64,000 bases of DNA from Tuberibacillus calidus DSM 17572. Lineage in GTDB: Bacteria > Bacillota > Bacilli > Bacillales > Sporolactobacillaceae. The notes beneath the pieces are model-generated. The model was not told the DNA's origin and did no database searches. It was given only the letters and a program-made list of their open reading frames with translations. How positions within the stretch are numbered: position 1 is the stretch's first letter; each line of letters begins with the position of its first letter. This document shows positions 27,616 to 35,199 of this stretch, one piece after another. Location of the stretch: the NCBI RefSeq assembly GCF_000430685.1, contig NZ_AUMM01000003.1, forward strand, positions 1 through 64,000. Reading direction: 5' to 3'. The position numbers and the translations under genes are program-made.

Positions 27616-27834
27616 ATGCCCTTATTTGTCGGTATTGAAGTGAGCTCTAAAAACCTCGAGGCCTGCGTGATGGTTCGGGATATCCCCAGAAGGCTTGCCA
27701 ATCGATCAGCCTCGCGTATGAGAACTCATCCGGTTCGTGGGCTGCCTGGAACTGCTCATTTCCAGCACGGGATCCGGAGGAACGGCCTACGGGTTAGACG
27801 TTCAGGCAAGAACCTGGGGACGCAGACTTTATAA
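27616..27834 (+). pseudogene. N-terminal fragment of an IS110-family transposase
   Basis: After GAGGTG and ATG 27616 the frame reads MPLFVGIEVSSKNLEACVM, the start of the DEDD nuclease domain of IS110-type transposases (first catalytic aspartate position replaced by Glu in GIEVSS). Similarity then fades and the frame runs to 27834 without recognisable transposase sequence, so the rest is lost or frameshifted. It faces away from the C-terminal fragment at 27302-27586, only 29 bases off. Confidence 0.55.
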
Positions 27835-27922
27835 GTAGTCATCGCTACAGGGGGACTAAGCATTGACCCAAACGATCCTAAGACCATTATCCGGGAACAT
27901 AGCGAAGCGTCCAAGTCCGAAA

Positions 27923-27952
27923 TTTGTATTCCGGGCTCGCCCGGAATACAAA
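27923..27952. repeat. 13-base perfect inverted repeat
   Basis: TTTGTATTCCGGG and CCCGGAATACAAA are perfect arms around CTCG. The repeat sits between the transposase fragment and the secreted-protein gene. It may be a terminator-like stem without a T-run, or an element end. Confidence 0.5.
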
Positions 27953-28040
27953 ACCGATATTCACTTGTCAATGTGTAAAAATGAACTGGAAATTGACATC
28001 AACCATGGATTTGAAACTTATTATACGAGGAGGGTTTGTA

Positions 28041-28665
28041 GTGAAAACAATAATCACAATGCTAATTACTTCCATGTTAGTAGCTATGTTTGCGTTTACA
28101 GGTGTTATTAAACCAGCAAAAGCCCAAAGCAGTGTTGGACCAAGCATTTATCCAACAAATGATGATCCCACTGTTGTTGATCCCGATCCAACTACGCCTC
28201 AAGTCACACCAGATCCTAATGATCCAGAACAAACTCCAATAACCCAAGAAGAAATGGATCAAGCTGTAGAAGACGCTACAAACGAAATTTTAGCTAATGC
28301 ACCAAGTGCAGAAGTAGTAGCACTTGAAAACTCAACATATCCAGAAGTATCCATAGCAATAGATACTGATACAGGTCCACAATTCCTAAGTGCATATTCG
28401 CTCGGAACAAAGCTTATAAAAAAACTTCGGTAAAAGATACGTAACAACCGTCCTTCCAATATATATTTATCGACACTTACCTTCTATAGCAACAAAACAT
28501 TTTAGTGAATCTGCATTTGTTGGTTTTTGGAATACCTATATTTTACTTGGTCCATTAGATTCTGTTCATCAATCAGTCAGCAAATGGGTAGACAAATATA
28601 CATGGCATTGGGTAGCTGAAACAGAAGGATATATAGCCCAAGGAATTGTCTGGGCAATAATTTAA
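28041..28665 (+). pseudogene. Secreted protein gene with a single-base frameshift
   Basis: GTG 28041 follows CGAGGAGGG and opens a frame with a signal peptide (hydrophobic about residues 4-22, cleavage near PAKA-Q). A Pro/Asp/Thr-rich stretch and an acidic region come next, ending at TAA 28431-28433 after 130 residues. A +1 frame then stays open from about 28420 to TAA 28663-28665 and encodes a convincing continuation (FGKRYVTTVLPIYIYRHL, then SAFVGFWNTYILLGPLD). The switch falls in a run of seven A residues (28418-28424); six would restore one protein of about 207 residues. I do not recognise the family. The TAA lies inside the ribosome-binding site of the next gene, which supports the longer product as the original one. 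Confidence 0.6.
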
Positions 28666-28676
28666 GGAGGTCATAT

Positions 28677-28862
28677 ATGGACACGAAAACGATTTTAATA
28701 TTTTTCATAATCTATGTTTCTTTAAAAATCTCAGATGAATTAATAAAAATAAATAACTGGATTCTCGCTCAATTACTTCAGTTAATCATTTGTTTCATTG
28801 TGTTTTTTGTCTTCTCACTCATCTGGAATAAAGTTTTAAAAAAGCCCTTTAGCCAAGATTAA
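28677..28862 (+). CDS. Small two-helix membrane protein
   Basis: A 61-residue protein with two membrane segments (about residues 5-19 and 29-50) and a basic tail. A strong AAGGAGGT lies five bases before ATG 28677, and the gene begins 11 bases after the end of the restored secreted-protein frame, so the two form a pair. A small membrane protein coupled to a secreted protein is the layout of some toxin or bacteriocin immunity cassettes, but I have no sequence match to support that role. Confidence 0.55.
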   Translation: MDTKTILIFFIIYVSLKISDELIKINNWILAQLLQLIICFIVFFVFSLIWNKVLKKPFSQD

Positions 28863-28888
28863 AGTGGTGATGCAGAAATTGGGCCTGT

Positions 28889-28936
28889 TGAACTACCTCC
28901 ACTTCAATTTCTAACGAAAATTTGAAGTGGGAGATG
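28889..28936. repeat. IS200/IS605-like terminal hairpin unit, copy 2
   Basis: The unit reads TTGAACTACCTCCACTT, AATTTC, a short loop, GAAAATT and TGAAGTGGGAGAT. It is nearly identical to copy 1 at 15366-15413. It lies directly before the toxin-end fragment, so an element end probably marks the point where that gene was cut. Confidence 0.5.
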
Positions 28937-28944
28937 ATATATGA

Positions 28945-29094
28945 TTTGGTGAAACCTATGAAGTCATTATGGATATAAAAGGGCCAAATGGTAAGACAGC
29001 TAAAGTATTAACTGCTTGGATTGTTGATAACGTGACGAATGAAACTAGACTAACAAATATTTATGTGGACAAGAAAAAAGGTGGTAAACCATGA
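28945..29094 (+). pseudogene. C-terminal end of a toxin-like protein (DUF6883-like)
   Basis: An open frame of 49 residues without a start codon reads FGETYEVIMDIKGPNGKTAK, then VLTAWIVDN and RLTNIYVDKKKGGKP. The phrase KGPNGKTAKVLTAWIVDN followed by RLTxxYV is typical of the DUF6883 domain found at the C-termini of polymorphic toxins; I assign this from memory. It overlaps the next gene by four bases (ATGA), the usual toxin-immunity spacing. The rest of the toxin is missing on the 5' side, where the IS-end-like hairpin lies. Confidence 0.5.
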
Positions 29095-29270
29095 AGGAAA
29101 AAGAACTAGATGTGGTTTTGCTGAAGAATGGTAAAACGGTAACCATTTTGGAAGCATATCCAAAAGAGAAGTATCAGAAGCCCCAAGACGCTTACATGAT
29201 TGAAGATGATGAAAGTCGGGGTGAAATTATTAAAGATGATGATATTGTGAAGATAGTGTATCGATCATGA
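29091..29270 (+). CDS. Small immunity-type protein (DUF4926-like)
   Basis: A 59-residue acidic protein starting at ATG 29091, after AAGGTGG, and overlapping the toxin-end frame by four bases. The pattern ELDVVLLKNGKTVTILEAY and the ending DDDIVKIVYRS resemble DUF4926 proteins, which often accompany polymorphic toxin ends as immunity partners. The assignment is from memory and needs a profile search. With the toxin truncated, it would be an orphan immunity gene. Confidence 0.5.
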   Translation: MKEKELDVVLLKNGKTVTILEAYPKEKYQKPQDAYMIEDDESRGEIIKDDDIVKIVYRS

Positions 29271-29444
29271 TACGCGGCTTTTTAATTTGTCCTAAGCATG
29301 ACATTAAAAGGCTTATTTATTTTGCCCATTTTAAAGGCTTGGGGTAAAACTAAGCGCATCCTTTCAGCGCGAGGGTTGACACGCCAAAAAACATCAATAA
29401 AGGAGTCGATTATAGATGAGTTTTAGAAAATAGGCATCCTTTCA
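29271..29444. other. Gap between immunity-like gene and trp promoter
   Basis: No gene of reasonable length. GCATCCTTTCA occurs twice (29356-29366 and 29434-29444), each time shortly before TTGACA (29376-29381 and 29445-29450). Between them AAAGGAG precedes a five-codon frame (ATG 29416 to TAG 29433), and GAG/TAG triplets are dense at 29403-29433. This looks like a partial duplication of the trp control region or the scar of a deletion. Confidence 0.4.
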
Positions 29445-29473
29445 TTGACAGCCAGCAAATTTTTCTTATAAGA
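29445..29473 (+). promoter_or_regulatory. Sigma-A promoter of the trp operon
   Basis: TTGACA at 29445-29450 and TATAAG at 29468-29473 are separated by 17 bases. Transcription would begin near 29480, so the first NAG triplet is about 25 bases into the RNA and the leader is about 170 bases long, similar to TRAP-controlled trp leaders. Confidence 0.75.
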
Positions 29474-29504
29474 TAACAACAAGATGATTAACGGGTTTAC
29501 CCGA

Positions 29505-29650
29505 AGCTTGAGTTTAGATGAGTTTAGAGCAGAGAATGAGCCAAGAAAAGTTAGTTTTTTATACAGTGTCACCTAACGGACTTTTCATCAAGTCCTGTGT
29601 TCCGTATTCCGACACGCTCATTCTCTCCAAAACGAGGAGGGAATTTTTTT
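29505..29650 (+). promoter_or_regulatory. TRAP-binding trp leader with antiterminator and terminator
   Basis: NAG triplets occur at 29505, 29511, 29516, 29521, 29526, 29531, 29539, 29544, 29549 and 29553; the core from 29511 to 29533 has exact two-base spacers (GAG, TAG, GAG, TAG, CAG). AGAGAATGAGC (29532-29542), inside the triplet region, pairs perfectly with GCTCATTCTCT (29616-29626) as an antiterminator. That second arm overlaps the 5' arm of a terminator, TTCTCTCC (29621-29628), which pairs with GGAGGGAA (29636-29643) before seven T residues. The terminator's 3' arm is also the trpD ribosome-binding site, so TRAP could block both transcription and translation. Confidence 0.85.
29621..29650 (+). 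terminator. Attenuator terminator directly before trpD
   Basis: TTCTCTCC and GGAGGGAA form an eight-base stem (one G-U) around AAAACGA, followed by T residues at 29644-29650; the next base starts the trpD ATG. It competes with the antiterminator pairing. Confidence 0.8.
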
Positions 29651-30688
29651 ATGTCACAACTCTTTCAAGATGGCCTCAAACGATTAATTGACGGTGAAAC
29701 GCTGTCAAGAGATGCTTCCCGTGCCATGATGGACGATATCATGCGCGGAGAAGCGACCCCTAACCAAATCTCCTCTTTTTTGACGGTTTTACGATTTCGC
29801 GGTGAAACAGCCGAGGAGTTAACCGGATTTGCGGAATCGCTGCGCCAACATTGTGACCGACTCATCGTTGAAAACCGCGATGTCTTGGATACATGCGGCA
29901 CAGGTGGTGATGGGTCCTCTACTTTTAACATCTCCACGGCAGTGGCCTTACTCACAAGCGGCATGGGCGTCAACGTCGCCAAACACGGCAACCGTGCTGT
30001 CTCTTCCAAAAGCGGGAGCGCCGATGTCATCGAAGCCCTTGGTTTAACCATCCCCTATGATAAAGAAGCGGCGCTCGCTCAACTTGAGGCATACGGCATG
30101 TGTTTTTTATACGCCCCCATTTATCACGCTTCCATGAAGCACGCAACGCTACCGAGAAAAGAGCTGGGGTTCCGGACCATATTTAATTTATTGGGACCCC
30201 TTGTTAATCCTGCCGGGAGCCGTTTCCAACTGTTGGGTGTATACAGCGAGCGGGCGGCAGAGAAAATGGCGCATGTCTTAAATCAGCTAGGTACTAAAAA
30301 AGCTTTGCTCGTCACGGGACATGACGGAATGGATGAAGCTTCTATTACCGGTCCAACAACCATTTTTGAAGTCGCTTGCGGCACCGTTCAAAAATACACC
30401 ATTGAACCGGAAGATGTCGGCCTCCCGCGCGGACGGTTAAAGGATCTCCAAGTCAAAAACGCACGGGAAAGCGCTGCGTTGATTGAAGCCACTTTCTCCG
30501 GCAAAGCCAATTCCTCAGCGGAAAACATCGTCTGCTTGAATACAGGTTGCGCCTTATATACGGTTGGAAAAGCTAAGGATCTCCAAAGCGGTGTCGAGAT
30601 GGCGAAAGAAGCTTTAGCAAGCGGAGTAGGCCTCAGGCAATTACAACGGATGCGCGTTCAGCGAAATGAGGGATTAGCCGATGCTTGA
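29651..30688 (+). CDS. trpD: Anthranilate phosphoribosyltransferase
   Basis: Transfers phosphoribose from PRPP to anthranilate, the second step of tryptophan synthesis. The 345-residue protein has the PRPP-binding CGTGGDGSSTFNISTA segment near residue 80, KHGNRAVSSKSGSADV and the GFRTIFNLLGPL motif. The ATG 29651 start follows GGAGGG by nine bases; the longer frame from 29597 is leader RNA. trpE, normally the first gene of this operon, is not upstream, so anthranilate must come from a gene elsewhere. It overlaps trpC by eight bases. Confidence 0.96.
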   Translation: MSQLFQDGLKRLIDGETLSRDASRAMMDDIMRGEATPNQISSFLTVLRFRGETAEELTGFAESLRQHCDRLIVENRDVLDTCGTGGDGSSTFNISTAVALLTSGMGVNVAKHGNRAVSSKSGSADVIEALGLTIPYDKEAALAQLEAYGMCFLYAPIYHASMKHATLPRKELGFRTIFNLLGPLVNPAGSRFQLLGVYSERAAEKMAHVLNQLGTKKALLVTGHDGMDEASITGPTTIFEVACGTVQKYTIEPEDVGLPRGRLKDLQVKNARESAALIEATFSGKANSSAENIVCLNTGCALYTVGKAKDLQSGVEMAKEALASGVGLRQLQRMRVQRNEGLADA

Positions 30689-31442
30689 GAAAATTTTACA
30701 AACGAAACAACACGAAATGGAACAGTTTACGCCACCGGTTCCGCTCGGCCTTCGCAAACCACGATCATTCCGGGAAGCATTAGTCCATCCGCATCGCGCG
30801 ATCGCCTTAATTGCCGAAGTCAAAAGGGCGTCGCCATCCAAGGGGACATTTAAAACGCGCATTGACCCAGCGGACATTGCCACGCGATATGAACGAGCGG
30901 GAGCTGATGCGATTTCAGTATTGACCGACCGGACTTATTTTAAGGGCGACCGCGATGATTTAAAGGCGGTCAAAGCGGCTGTCGATTTGCCAGTCTTGCG
31001 CAAGGATTTTATCATCGATGAACGGCAAATAGAAGAAAGTGCTCAAATCGGCGCGGATGCCATTTTATTGATTGCCGCAGCGCTCCCACCAAAACGTCTT
31101 TATACTTTTTATAAGCTTGCCGGCGAAATGGGCATGGTGTGCCTTGTCGAAGTGCACGATTTGAAAGATTTAAAAGCGGTGCTCGACGTTTTTCAACCGG
31201 AGATCATCGGCATCAATAACCGCAATTTAAAGACGTTTCATACAACTATCGCCAACACTCTCGATCTATTACCATATCTGCCGCCGGATAGCATCATTGT
31301 GAGTGAATCCGGGTTCTTAAGCCATCAGGATGTCTCCCGGATCTTGCCTTATCCCGTTCACGGAATCTTGGTCGGGGAGGCACTGATGACGGCCGCTTCA
31401 CCTGAAGACGGGATTTGCCGCTTAATGGATGGTGATGACTGA
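30681..31442 (+). CDS. trpC: Indole-3-glycerol phosphate synthase
   Basis: Converts carboxyphenylaminodeoxyribulose phosphate to indoleglycerol phosphate. The 253-residue TIM barrel shows the active-site segments IAEVKRASPSKG, LRKDFIIDERQIEE, LVEVHD, GINNRNLKTF and SESG in order. It overlaps trpD at its start and trpF by one base at its end. Confidence 0.96.
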   Translation: MLEKILQTKQHEMEQFTPPVPLGLRKPRSFREALVHPHRAIALIAEVKRASPSKGTFKTRIDPADIATRYERAGADAISVLTDRTYFKGDRDDLKAVKAAVDLPVLRKDFIIDERQIEESAQIGADAILLIAAALPPKRLYTFYKLAGEMGMVCLVEVHDLKDLKAVLDVFQPEIIGINNRNLKTFHTTIANTLDLLPYLPPDSIIVSESGFLSHQDVSRILPYPVHGILVGEALMTAASPEDGICRLMDGDD

Positions 31443-32122
31443 TGCCAAGGCCGTTCTTAAAATATTGTGGGATACACTCATTTTCTGATTATACGGTTTG
31501 TCTTGAAAGTGCAAGCGACTTTCTCGGGTTTGTTTTCTATCAAAAAAGTCCGCGTCACATCAAACCTGAAGCCGTAGCAGATTGGGTTCGCCGCGCGGGC
31601 CAGAGAAAAAAGCCATTGGTTGGCGTATTTGTCAATCCGACGTTTGATGAGTTAAGGGTTGTTTTGCAAACCGCTCCATTGGATATCATTCAACTTCATG
31701 GGGAGGAAACGCCAACCTTTGTCACTGAAGTGCAAAAGACATTCCATAAAAGAGTGTGGAAAGCCATTCATCACACCCCCGGCGCATGCGGCCTCATGGC
31801 ACAATATGAGCATACCGTTGATGGGTTTGTCATCGATTGTAAAGTGAAGGATGCTTGGGGAGGAACGGGTGTCCGTTTTGATTGGACATACGTCCCTGAT
31901 TATACCGAAGAAGCGCGCCGCCAAGGGGTACCGTGTTTTATTGCCGGTGGCATCACACCAGATAATATCGAAAAATTGCTGGCTTTTGACCCGATGGCCA
32001 TCGACCTTGCCTCAGGTATTGAATGTGAGGGAAAAAAATCGAGGCGACTCATTCAGGATCTCGAAAGAAAGGTGGGGGCAAATGATGAAACTTTATCCCG
32101 ATGTACGCGGGCGATACGGTGA
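31442..32122 (+). CDS. trpF: Phosphoribosylanthranilate isomerase
   Basis: TIM-barrel enzyme of tryptophan synthesis. The 226-residue protein carries the catalytic cysteine in KYCGIHS near residue 9, the QLHGEE segment and the catalytic aspartate in GFVIDCK near residue 130. The AGGITPDN phosphate-binding loop is also present. Its 3' end overlaps trpB by 38 bases, more than the usual few; the last dozen residues (about from NDETLSR) are probably dispensable. Confidence 0.93.
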   Translation: MPRPFLKYCGIHSFSDYTVCLESASDFLGFVFYQKSPRHIKPEAVADWVRRAGQRKKPLVGVFVNPTFDELRVVLQTAPLDIIQLHGEETPTFVTEVQKTFHKRVWKAIHHTPGACGLMAQYEHTVDGFVIDCKVKDAWGGTGVRFDWTYVPDYTEEARRQGVPCFIAGGITPDNIEKLLAFDPMAIDLASGIECEGKKSRRLIQDLERKVGANDETLSRCTRAIR

Positions 32123-33284
32123 ATTCGGCGGGCGCTTTGTACCAGAAACGCTGATGCATGCCGTTGAAGAATTAGAACATGCCTTTAATGAAGCATGGGG
32201 CGATCCTACATTTCGCGAACAATACCGCCAGACATTAACGGCTTATTCCGGCCGTCCGACACCTTTAACTCATGCCAAACGGTTATCGGATTATATTGGC
32301 GGTGCCGACATCTATTTAAAACGGGAGGATTTGAACCACACAGGAGCTCATAAAATCAATAACGCCATCGGTCAAGGGTTATTGGCAAAGCGGATGGGAA
32401 AACAAAAGCTCATCGCCGAAACGGGTGCTGGTCAGCACGGTGTTGCCACGGCTACCGTCGCTGCCTATCTTGGTTTATCCTGTAAAGTGTTCATGGGTGA
32501 GACCGACATGGAAAGGCAAAAACTGAATGTCTTTCGCATGGAATTGCTCGGCGGTGAAGTCGTACCGGCGAAAACCGGTTCCCGTACGCTGAAAGATGCG
32601 ACAAACGAAGCTTTAAGATATTGGGCGGAACATGTTGAGGATACGTTCTATTTAATCGGTTCGGTTGTCGGTCCCCACCCGTACCCGAAAATGGTTCGTG
32701 AGTTTCAAAGAATAATAGGTGACGAAGCAAAAGAACAATTTTTGCAAGCGACTGGAAAACTACCGGATGCCCTTGTTGCCTGCGTCGGCGGCGGGAGCAA
32801 TGCCATCGGGCTGTTTTATCCGTTTCTTGAAGATGATCACGTTCAATTGTTTGGGGCAGAAGCGGGCGGTAAAGGTATTGATACCGATGAACATGCTGCC
32901 ACTTTAGCTCGGGGAAGAAAGGGCGTCCTCCATGGCGCTTTAACGTATGTCTTGCAAGACGAAAATGGTCAGATCCAAGAGCCGTATTCGGTATCTGCCG
33001 GCCTGGATTATCCCGGCATCGGCCCGGAACATGCTTATTTAGCCTCGATAGGCCGGGCGGTTTATGAGCCGGTTACCGATCAAGAAGCCTTAGAGGCTGT
33101 TTCCCTTCTTTGTCGGTTAGAAGGCATTTTGCCGGCATTAGAAAGTGCGCATGCGCTGGCGCTTGCCGCCAAAAAGGCGCGCGAGCTCGGCAAGGGGCGC
33201 GCGCTCATTGTCAACCTTTCCGGCCGCGGTGACAAGGATGTTGAGACCTTGATGAAATATAAAACGGCAGGTGGTCACGCATGA
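32085..33284 (+). CDS. trpB: Tryptophan synthase beta chain
   Basis: PLP enzyme that joins indole and serine. The 399-residue protein starts [20 protein letters not shown]. It holds the PLP lysine in [13 protein letters not shown] near residue 86, the catalytic glutamate segment [13 protein letters not shown] and the PLP phosphate loop [11 protein letters not shown] 32085 is six bases after GGTGGGGG; ATG 32082 is also possible. A longer in-frame extension to 31851 is only trpF read in another frame. Confidence 0.96.
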   Translation: MKLYPDVRGRYGEFGGRFVPETLMHAVEELEHAFNEAWGDPTFREQYRQTLTAYSGRPTPLTHAKRLSDYIGGADIYLKREDLNHTGAHKINNAIGQGLLAKRMGKQKLIAETGAGQHGVATATVAAYLGLSCKVFMGETDMERQKLNVFRMELLGGEVVPAKTGSRTLKDATNEALRYWAEHVEDTFYLIGSVVGPHPYPKMVREFQRIIGDEAKEQFLQATGKLPDALVACVGGGSNAIGLFYPFLEDDHVQLFGAEAGGKGIDTDEHAATLARGRKGVLHGALTYVLQDENGQIQEPYSVSAGLDYPGIGPEHAYLASIGRAVYEPVTDQEALEAVSLLCRLEGILPALESAHALALAAKKARELGKGRALIVNLSGRGDKDVETLMKYKTAGGHA

Positions 33285-34105
33285 TGCGACTGGCGCATTA
33301 TATCACATCTCACCCAGAACGCATGCATTTTATCCCTTTTATTACAGCTGGGGACCCCAATGAGGAAACCACCGTGGCCATGGCGTTTGCGCTTGAAGAG
33401 CTTGGTGCACAGGCGCTGGAGATCGGCATCCCTTATTCCGATCCCCTTGCGGACGGTCCCGTCATCCAAAGGGCTTCGGCTAGGGCGTTAACCAGGGGAA
33501 TGACCTTAAGAAAAGCTTTTCGGTTAGTCAGGCGCCTCCGAGAAGAGGGGCTACAAATTCCCATCATTCTCTTTACTTATTACAATCTTTTGCTACAATT
33601 AGGGGAAAACGAATTGTCTCAGATGCTATCAACCGGTGATATAGACGGCCTGCTCGTTCCGGATTTGCCGTTTGAGGAAAGCGAAGCCCTGGGCGCGCTT
33701 TGCCGCTCTCAAGGCTTACCTCTTATTTACCTTGTTAGCCCAACGACGAGTCCATCAAGATTGGCACGCATCGGCCAAGCCGCTAAAGGTTTTTTATATT
33801 GCGTTTCATCTCTCGGAGTCACGGGCATGCGTGAAACTTTTCATCCGGAGATCATCGCTTTTCTCAAGGCCGTCCGTCATTCAGCATCATGTCCGATTGC
33901 CGTCGGCTTTGGCATCTCAACAAGTGCTCAAGTTGAAGCGTTATCCGGATTGGCTGATGGCTTTATCGTCGGCAGCGCCATTGTCAATGAGGTGGAAGAG
34001 CGCTTGCCACTTCTTGAGCAAGATGACACCCGATCTGAGGCAATCGAGGCGATCAAAATAGCGCTGACTCATAAACTATTACCGGAATACAAGAATGGTA
34101 GGTGA
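33281..34105 (+). CDS. trpA: Tryptophan synthase alpha chain
   Basis: Cleaves indoleglycerol phosphate to indole, which passes to TrpB. The 274-residue TIM barrel has the catalytic residues in [19 protein letters not shown] (Glu near 48, Asp near 59), YYNLLLQLG and VGFGIS. It overlaps trpB by four bases (ATGA), as expected for a coupled alpha-beta pair. Confidence 0.95.
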   Translation: MMRLAHYITSHPERMHFIPFITAGDPNEETTVAMAFALEELGAQALEIGIPYSDPLADGPVIQRASARALTRGMTLRKAFRLVRRLREEGLQIPIILFTYYNLLLQLGENELSQMLSTGDIDGLLVPDLPFEESEALGALCRSQGLPLIYLVSPTTSPSRLARIGQAAKGFLYCVSSLGVTGMRETFHPEIIAFLKAVRHSASCPIAVGFGISTSAQVEALSGLADGFIVGSAIVNEVEERLPLLEQDDTRSEAIEAIKIALTHKLLPEYKNGR

Positions 34106-34110
34106 AGATA

Positions 34111-35199
34111 TTGAAAAGCCAGCTTCGTCATATTTTGCCTTATAAACCCGGAAAGCGCATTGAAGACGTTCAACAGGAACTCGGGTTAACACATGTGGAA
34201 AAATTAGCTTCCAACGAAAATCCATTCGGTTCATCGCCGCGCGTTCAAGCGGCCATCACCAACGTGATTAATGGTCTATCCTATTATCCGGATGGTTATG
34301 CTACGGCGTTGAGGGAGGCTCTCAGTGACCATCTCGGCGTCCAACCGGAACAACTCATATTTGGAAATGGCACAGACGAACTCATCCATTTGTTTAGCCG
34401 CGCTATGCTTTATCCGGGAAAAAATGCGGTGATGGCAACACCTACTTTTCCTAATTATAAAAGAAATGCATTAATCGAAGGCGCTGAAGCCAGAGAAGTG
34501 CCGCTGAAAGACGGTCGCCATGACTTAGAGGGCATGCTTCGGGAAGTTGACGAAAATACGGGCCTCATTTGGATTTGCAATCCGAATAACCCGACAGGCG
34601 TCTATGTTACCGCCGATGAATTTTCGGCATTTATGGCGCGCGTTCCTGAACAGGTGATCGTTGTTGTTGACGAAGCCTATCGCGAATACGTCACAGCCGC
34701 CGATTTTCCAGAGACACTCCAGATGATTGACCAATACCCGAATTTAATCATCACCCGGACATTTTCTAAAGCCTACGGCCTTGCCGGACTGCGCATCGGC
34801 TATGGGATTGCTCAAGATGCCTTAATTCATCAATTAGAACCTGCCCGCGAGCCGTTTAACGTTTCATCAGTAGCGCAAGCGGCGGCACTTGCGGCATTAA
34901 GCGACCAAGCGTTTATCGCTCGTACCGTTGAAGAAAACAATAAAGGGAAACAACAATATTATGCCTTTTGCGAGGAGGCAGGTTTAGCTTATTATCCGAC
35001 CGAAGGCAATTTTATCCTCATCGAGTTCGGCATTTCAGGTGATCGGATTTTTGATTATCTGCAACGCCGCGGTTATATCGTCCGTTCTGGAGTGCAACTC
35101 GGGGTACCTACGGCCGTACGCATTACCATTGGCAGTGCCGAGCAAAATTCCGGAGTCATCCGATGTTTAAAGGAATTTTTAAATGATGAAACAAGTTGA
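34111..35199 (+). CDS. hisC: Histidinol-phosphate aminotransferase
   Basis: PLP aminotransferase that in Bacillus serves histidine, tyrosine and phenylalanine synthesis, which explains its place in the aromatic supraoperon. The 362-residue protein begins KSQLRHILPYKPGKR and has KLASNENPFGSSP. The PLP lysine lies in TRTFSKAYGLAGLRIGY near residue 222. TTG 34111 has AGGTGA six bases upstream; GTG 34102, which overlaps the trpA stop, is the alternative. Confidence 0.93.
   Translation: MKSQLRHILPYKPGKRIEDVQQELGLTHVEKLASNENPFGSSPRVQAAITNVINGLSYYPDGYATALREALSDHLGVQPEQLIFGNGTDELIHLFSRAMLYPGKNAVMATPTFPNYKRNALIEGAEAREVPLKDGRHDLEGMLREVDENTGLIWICNPNNPTGVYVTADEFSAFMARVPEQVIVVVDEAYREYVTAADFPETLQMIDQYPNLIITRTFSKAYGLAGLRIGYGIAQDALIHQLEPAREPFNVSSVAQAAALAALSDQAFIARTVEENNKGKQQYYAFCEEAGLAYYPTEGNFILIEFGISGDRIFDYLQRRGYIVRSGVQLGVPTAVRITIGSAEQNSGVIRCLKEFLNDETS

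Noticed and set aside
28418-28424. A-AAA-AAA as a programmed -1 frameshift site
   Set aside because: The seven A residues are in the right phase for -1 slippage, but the long continuation lies in the +1 frame, so one extra A is the better explanation.
31851-32084. Longer TrpB start
   Set aside because: The extension is trpF read in another frame; conserved TrpB sequence begins at 32085 next to a ribosome-binding site.
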